Below are positions 59,280 to 64,000 of a stretch of 64,000 nucleotides of DNA, in pieces. The stretch comes from Hyaloscypha bicolor E (lineage: Eukaryota > Ascomycota > Leotiomycetes > Helotiales > Hyaloscyphaceae), in NCBI RefSeq assembly GCF_002865645.1, contig NW_020194627.1, positions 1,116,001-1,180,000 of the forward strand, written 5' to 3'. Below the pieces are notes generated by a model. That model had not been told where the DNA came from, searched no databases, and was given only the letters and a program-made list of their open reading frames with translations. How positions within the stretch are numbered: the first letter of the stretch is position 1; the number at the start of each line of letters is the position of its first letter. The position numbers and the translations under genes are program-made.

Positions 59280-60700
59280 GCCTATAAGCTAGCCTATAAC
59301 CCGTTAATTAACTTCCTGTTATTTTTAGTTAATTCTTACTATAATTATAGCCTTTTCTTATTTAATTTTAGCCTTATAAATCTCTAATAAATATTTGCAA
59401 ATATTACCCTATCTAAAAATACCTTTAACTAGATTATAAGCTATTATATAGCTAATCTATAGGTGAATTATATTTATAAGATATTACTAGTAATTATAAT
59501 ATAAGCCTAGCTAAATATAAACTAGTATTCTTGTTTTTAGATAATTATAATAGTAATTATAAATAATTTATAAACTACTTATTTCTATTTATAAGGCCCG
59601 GATAGAACTAGTAAAACATTTCTTTATAAGACTTTCTATTACTATTATTATAGCCAAGATAAAATAGTTCTATATATAGTATTAATAAATATTATAGCTT
59701 TTCTTTTTCTAGATAAATATATATCTTATTTCTAATTCCGGATTTTACTTAAGCTTAATAAGTTATCTATAAATATAATTACTAAGATAAGCTAGCTTAG
59801 GGCTCTCTTATAATCTATAGACCTAATTATCTAAAATAAGATACTTATATAATATAAATACTACTTTAAGGTAATATATTAGCTAATAGTTAATTTATAA
59901 TTAGTTATAAATAATATTTTCTTTAGAAAAATACTTGTAATTCTTAGAAAGAACTTTATTTAGATCTTACTAGTAATCCTATATAGTTTATAGGCTAATA
60001 TAATACGGGCCTACTTATAGTAAATATAAATCTGGCTATAGTTCTATTAGTTATTATTACGAATTAATATATAAGTTTATAATAATCTATCTAAATAGGA
60101 TTTTATAGACTAGATTAGTAATCTACTATATAACTTATTCTTAAATAGGCAGATTATATTCCTGTCTTTTATTCTATATATCTAGTTAGTTATAGACCTA
60201 ATTAATTATATTTATTTATAAAAATAACTTTTATAGGCCCTATATAATTACCGGGCCTTTAATAAATAAATAATTCTATTAATCCTAAATAATATAGTCT
60301 ATAAGCTTAACTAAATAATTCTAAATATATTTCCTGGCCAGAAATAGATATATTTTATAATAGATTTAGCTAATATAAATAAGGCAAATCCTGAGATTAT
60401 AGAGTTATTACTAGAAATTCTATAGAATATCTATTTACTAGGTCTACTTCTTTCCAAGCTATAACTTAAGATTAGTATATCTGTAATACTTTTATAGAAT
60501 CTCTATTTATAAGAAAGGTTTTATAACAGGTTATAGATATTAATTTATAGTTTTAGGAAGTTCTTAATTCGAGTATAGTTATTAGGTAATAACTTTAATA
60601 GCTAATTACGAATAATTCTATAAATTAAGCTCTAGTCTATAAATTAGTAATTATTTTTTATATTTTTCTATAAGTAGTTTCTACTTGCTTTATTTTTTAT
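59280..60700 (+). pseudogene. Helitron RepHel, Pif1-like helicase part
   Basis: The Walker A loop survives as GPDRTSKTFLYKT, where relatives have GPGGTGKTFL. ANINKANPEIIELLLEIL and, late, VITINKLYSQ*FEL (relatives: ITINKSQGQTF) identify a Pif1-type helicase. The reading frame holds many stops. Confidence 0.7.
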
Positions 60701-60767
60701 AATAACTATTAATAAGTTATAAGGCTAATTATTTGAGGTAATAGAAATAAATTTATAATTCCTAGTT

Positions 60768-61190
60768 ACTTCTTTATATTATCCTATATTTAGACTACCC
60801 TTAAATAATTAGCTCTTTATGGTTTCTAGTCTTTTCTTATAGCTAGTTCTATATAGCAGCCTTATAGATAACCTTATAAATAGGGCTTTATATTTTTTTA
60901 CTTCCTAATATAAACTATATAAGTAATATAGTATATCCAGAAATATTATAAGGTTTTATTTAGCTTTTAACTTATTTATAAATAACTTTATATATTTACG
61001 GGCTATTTTCCTTCTTATATTATTTATAAAGGATTTATAAAGAGTCCGTACCTAATTTATATATTTAGCTAAAAGCCTTTATTATATTCTAATTTTACTC
61101 AAAATAAGTTTAGGGCAAAATTATTAATTAGCTCCGGAGCTTATATAGGGCCGCTAATTAATAATTTTAGTAAAGCGGCCCTAAACTCGT
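60768..61190 (+). mobile_element. Truncated Helitron-type 5' end with strong hairpin
   Basis: A copy of the Helitron 5' motif (CTTCTTTATATTATCCTA) begins near 60768. Close to its right edge is an inverted repeat, AAAATTATTAATTAGC at 61117-61132 pairing with 61153-61168. A second stem, AGGGCCGC/GCGGCCCT, spans about 61147-61182. Helitrons end in a hairpin plus CTRR, and CTAA follows the last stem, so this may be a Helitron 3' end. Confidence 0.45.
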
Positions 61191-61440
61191 CTTTTCTATA
61201 TTATTCTATATTTAGGCTACCCTAAGTAATTGGCTTATAGGGCTTTATAGAAAAAACGGGTTATATAAGAAATATTAGAATTACTTTATTTTAGGAAATT
61301 ATATATTAGAATATAATTATATCCAAATTCTTAGCCCTTAACTAGGGATTAGAGAAAAGAAGCTACTATATCTTTCTTCCTATTTTAGTAGTTCTAGAAT
61401 ATAAGGAGCTTTTCTTATGATTTTTTAAAGCTCGGGAGAA
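61191..61440 (+). repeat. Second full copy of the 250-bp Helitron 5' region
   Basis: Aligns end to end with 49011-49261, with many C/T and G/A differences. Both continue into a TTTTTTAAAGCTC segment. This marks the start of another, more degraded unit. Confidence 0.7.
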
Positions 61441-62269
61441 GTGAGGTAAGGAGAATTCTTAAGCTTTTATAAGCTCTCAGGATTTTCTAAAAAATACAAG
61501 TTATATAATAAATACTAAAACTTTATATACTATAATCCTAATACCTAGTGAGCTTAAGGGAAGTTCTATAGATATAAGAGAGAGCTTTATAAATAAGAAT
61601 AAGGCTATAAGGGTTTATATAAGAAAAGAAGAAGCTTTATAAGCTTATAAAATAATTTAGAAAAAATTATAAATAAGAAAAAGAGCTATAATAATTTATT
61701 AAAAAAAAAGAAAAAGCTTTATAAATATAAGTAAAGACTAAAAAAAAAGCTATAAATAAAAATATAAGTAATAAGTTATTTATAAAGGTAAGTAAGACTT
61801 AAAAGAGCTTATAAAAAAAAGAGCTTTATAAATAAAAATAAGAACTAAAATAATTTATAAAATAATTCTATAAATATAAATAAGGCTTAAAAAAGCCTAT
61901 ATAAAAAGAAAAGAGCTTTATATATATAAATAAAGCTATAATAATTTATAAAGAAAAATAAAAAGCTTTAAAAGAATAATATTATTTCTTTTATAATTAA
62001 AAAGAATTTTTATAAATTTCAATTAATATTTTATATAATTTATATTAAATATAAAAAATAAAAATAAAATAAAAATAATATATTAAATATAAGTTTATAA
62101 ATATAAGACTTTAATATTTATATAATTAATAACTTAAATAATTTAAAGAAATTATTTAAAGTTTAAAGTTTAAGAATTTATAAAATTAATTATTTAAAAT
62201 ATAATATAATATAAATTTTTTTTTATAAATTAAGTTAATAAAAGAAAGTTTATTATAAATTAATTAAAT

Positions 62270-62326
62270 AATATATAATATAAGAAATATATAATATAAG
62301 AAATATATAATATAAGAAATATATAA
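62270..62326 (+). repeat. 16-bp tandem repeat, about three copies
   Basis: Unit TAAGAAATATATAATA repeats at 62281, 62297 and 62313, with a partial unit before. Confidence 0.8.
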
Positions 62327-62484
62327 CCTAAATTATTTATTAAAATAGCTTTTAAATTAAGAAATATATTTTTAATATTTCAATTTAAAAATAATTTATA
62401 TTTTTAATATATTTAATAATATAATTTTCTTTTAAAATTACTATATAAAAATTATATTTAATATTTAAATTTTTTTTAAAATAA

Positions 62485-62640
62485 ACTTATATTAAAAAAA
62501 ACTTATATAAAAGAAAACTTATATAAAAGAAAACTTATATTAAAGAAAACTTATATTAAAGAAAACTTATATTAAAGAAAACTTATATTAAAGAAAACTT
62601 ATATTAAAGAAAACTTATATTAAAGAAACTTATATTAAAT
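62485..62640 (+). repeat. 16-bp tandem repeat, about ten copies
   Basis: Unit ACTTATATTAAAGAAA repeats at a 16-base step from 62485 to about 62628. The later copies are nearly identical, and the first three vary at the ATT/ATA position. Confidence 0.9.
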
Positions 62641-64000
62641 AAATATTATTAACTTTTAATAATAATTTATTTTAAGAACTTATAAATAATTTAAAATATT
62701 AAAAGATTTATTAAAATATACTTTTATATTTAAAGAAAAATAAAGAAAAATATTATTTAATATTAATAAAAGAATTTAGGATTAAAAATAAGAATTTATT
62801 AAAATAAGTAAAAATATTATATAAATTTAATAAACTTTTATTACTTTATAATTTATATATATTTAAATTAATTTTTTAAATTAATTTTCTTTAGTTTTTT
62901 AAACTTATTTATTTTTATTTAAAATACTTATATTATTAAAATTTAATAATTTAAAAAAGACTTAATTTTAAATCTTAGTTATTAAAATATAAATTAAAAG
63001 AATAGTTTTAGCTTATTTATAAATAATTTTATATATTTATAACCTTTTTATTTATATAATTTATTAAAAGTTTCTAAAAAGTTTATTATTAAGAAGTATT
63101 ATTTAAAGCTATTTATAATAATTCTATTATAATTTATAAAATAGTTTATATTTTACTATTATACTAATATAGATTTATATTATTAATACTTTTCTTATTT
63201 CTATTTAATATATTTCAATTAGAAATTAATAAAATATTCTAAAATATATTTATAGAAAATAAATAAAAAACTAAAATATTAAATATATTAATTAATTTAT
63301 ATATAAAATCAAAAGAAAATAATAGGAAATGTTTTATTATATATTTAATTATTTAAATATGAATTTGATTTTAAATTATATATTAAATCTAGTATATTTT
63401 ATATAAAAAGAAATAGCTATAGAAAATAATTACTATATTATATTAATTCTAACTTTATTTATATATTTATTATAATTATATTTAAAATTAACTATATATA
63501 TTAATCTCTAAAATATAAAATAAAACAACTTCTAACTTATATTTAAAAGACAAATATATTTCTATTTTAAAAAGTAATATTTATTTTAGTAAAAATAATA
63601 TATTTCCTATTTATTAAATATTTATTTTAATAAGAAAAGTATATTTATAAGCTATTAAATATTTATTTAAATATAAAAGTATATTCTAAATCTATATATT
63701 TATTTTTAATATTATATTATATATATTAAGGTATTTTTATTTACTATAATACTATTACTAAAAAGCTCTAATACTACTAATATAAGAGGCTATATAAAGT
63801 CGGGAATTTAATTATAATATATAAATTTTATATTTTCTAATTCTGTTTTCTTTAATTTATTCCGGATACTAAATCTAAAATAATAATTCTAATAGATATC
63901 TAATTATAAATTATAAGTAATAGTATTATTTTAGATAATAAAAAAAGGAAATATTTAAAATAAAGATATTAATATAAAACGAATTAAACTATTTATTAAT

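Larger units (their letters stand above)
49011..60765 (+). mobile_element. Helitron (rolling-circle transposon), RIP-mutated and split by a gypsy element
   Basis: Plus-strand conceptual translation on both sides of the gypsy insertion gives one RepHel protein. It shows a Helitron-like N domain, the Rep nuclease region and a Pif1-type helicase. The 5' boundary is set by a 250-bp sequence that recurs at 61191-61440. The 3' boundary is tentative: a CTAG followed by T lies at 60762-60766, directly before another copy of the 5' motif. The element is dead: stops and Cys/His to Tyr changes are everywhere. Confidence 0.8.
61441..64000. other. Extremely AT-rich, gene-free tail
   Basis: G and C are very sparse. 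The plus strand at about 61,580-61,980 is purine-rich with degenerate repeats around AGAGCTTTATAAATA. Two 16-bp tandem arrays follow (62,270-62,326 and 62,485-62,640). No ORF of interest and no recognisable transposon protein. The region continues past the window. Confidence 0.6.

Noticed and set aside
61441..64000. Centromere, mitochondrial insertion or telomere
   Set aside because: Extreme AT content alone does not show any of these; no telomeric repeat and no mitochondrial gene was seen.
1..64000. CRISPR arrays, bacterial operons, viral genes
   Set aside because: Nothing with the needed repeat structure or protein content was found; the tandem repeats present lack spacers.

Overview
The window is eukaryotic nuclear DNA from a filamentous ascomycete (Pezizomycotina). 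Short introns of about 43-70 nt with GTRAGT-like donors and CTRAY branch sites, a Zn2Cys6 transcription factor and an AP-1-type bZIP protein all point this way. So do repeats turned AT-rich by C-to-T and G-to-A changes, the mark of repeat-induced point mutation (RIP). The gene sequences remind me of Leotiomycetes, but that is inference and was not tested by a search. Nothing bacterial or viral was seen.

Layout. Bases 1-48,100 are a gene-rich compartment of normal base composition. In order it holds rad52 (partial), a Cut8/STS1 proteasome tether, transposon copy A (2724-6451), a wrecked GH30 glycosidase, an amino-acid permease, a bZIP factor, a 10-exon Zn2Cys6 factor, methionine aminopeptidase 2, a mitochondrial J-domain protein, the mitochondrial porin and asparagine synthetase. 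Next come transposon copy B (30445-34172), the SUMO E2 UBC9, PEX19, an acidic hypothetical protein, a DUF2408/UPF0662 protein, ribosomal P1, a secreted But2-like protein, a YciI-like protein, a broken nuclear-type gene, an MFS transporter and a fructosamine-kinase-like protein. I rebuilt most exon-intron structures by hand from splice signals and reading phase.

Bases of about 48,300-64,000 are an AT-rich, gene-free repeat compartment. A truncated pogo-type transposase relic with a fold-back sits at its edge. It is followed by a RIP-mutated Helitron (Rep plus Pif1 helicase) from about 49.0 to 60.8 kb, split by a 7.0-kb Ty3/gypsy element with 301-bp LTRs. After that come partial Helitron 5' ends and a tail of extremely AT-rich DNA with 16-bp tandem repeats.

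The genes are mostly independent housekeeping functions (recombination, proteasome tethering, sumoylation, peroxisome membrane assembly, translation, N-terminal processing) and do not form a biosynthetic cluster. The main points of interest are the two same-length 3,728-bp Tc1/mariner-type elements with an extra antisense ORF, one of them 272 bp upstream of the asparagine synthetase start codon. Others are three candidate GC-AG introns among about 55, an 8-nt first coding exon in rad52, decay of GH30 that includes loss of its probable nucleophile, and the nested Helitron/gypsy structure.
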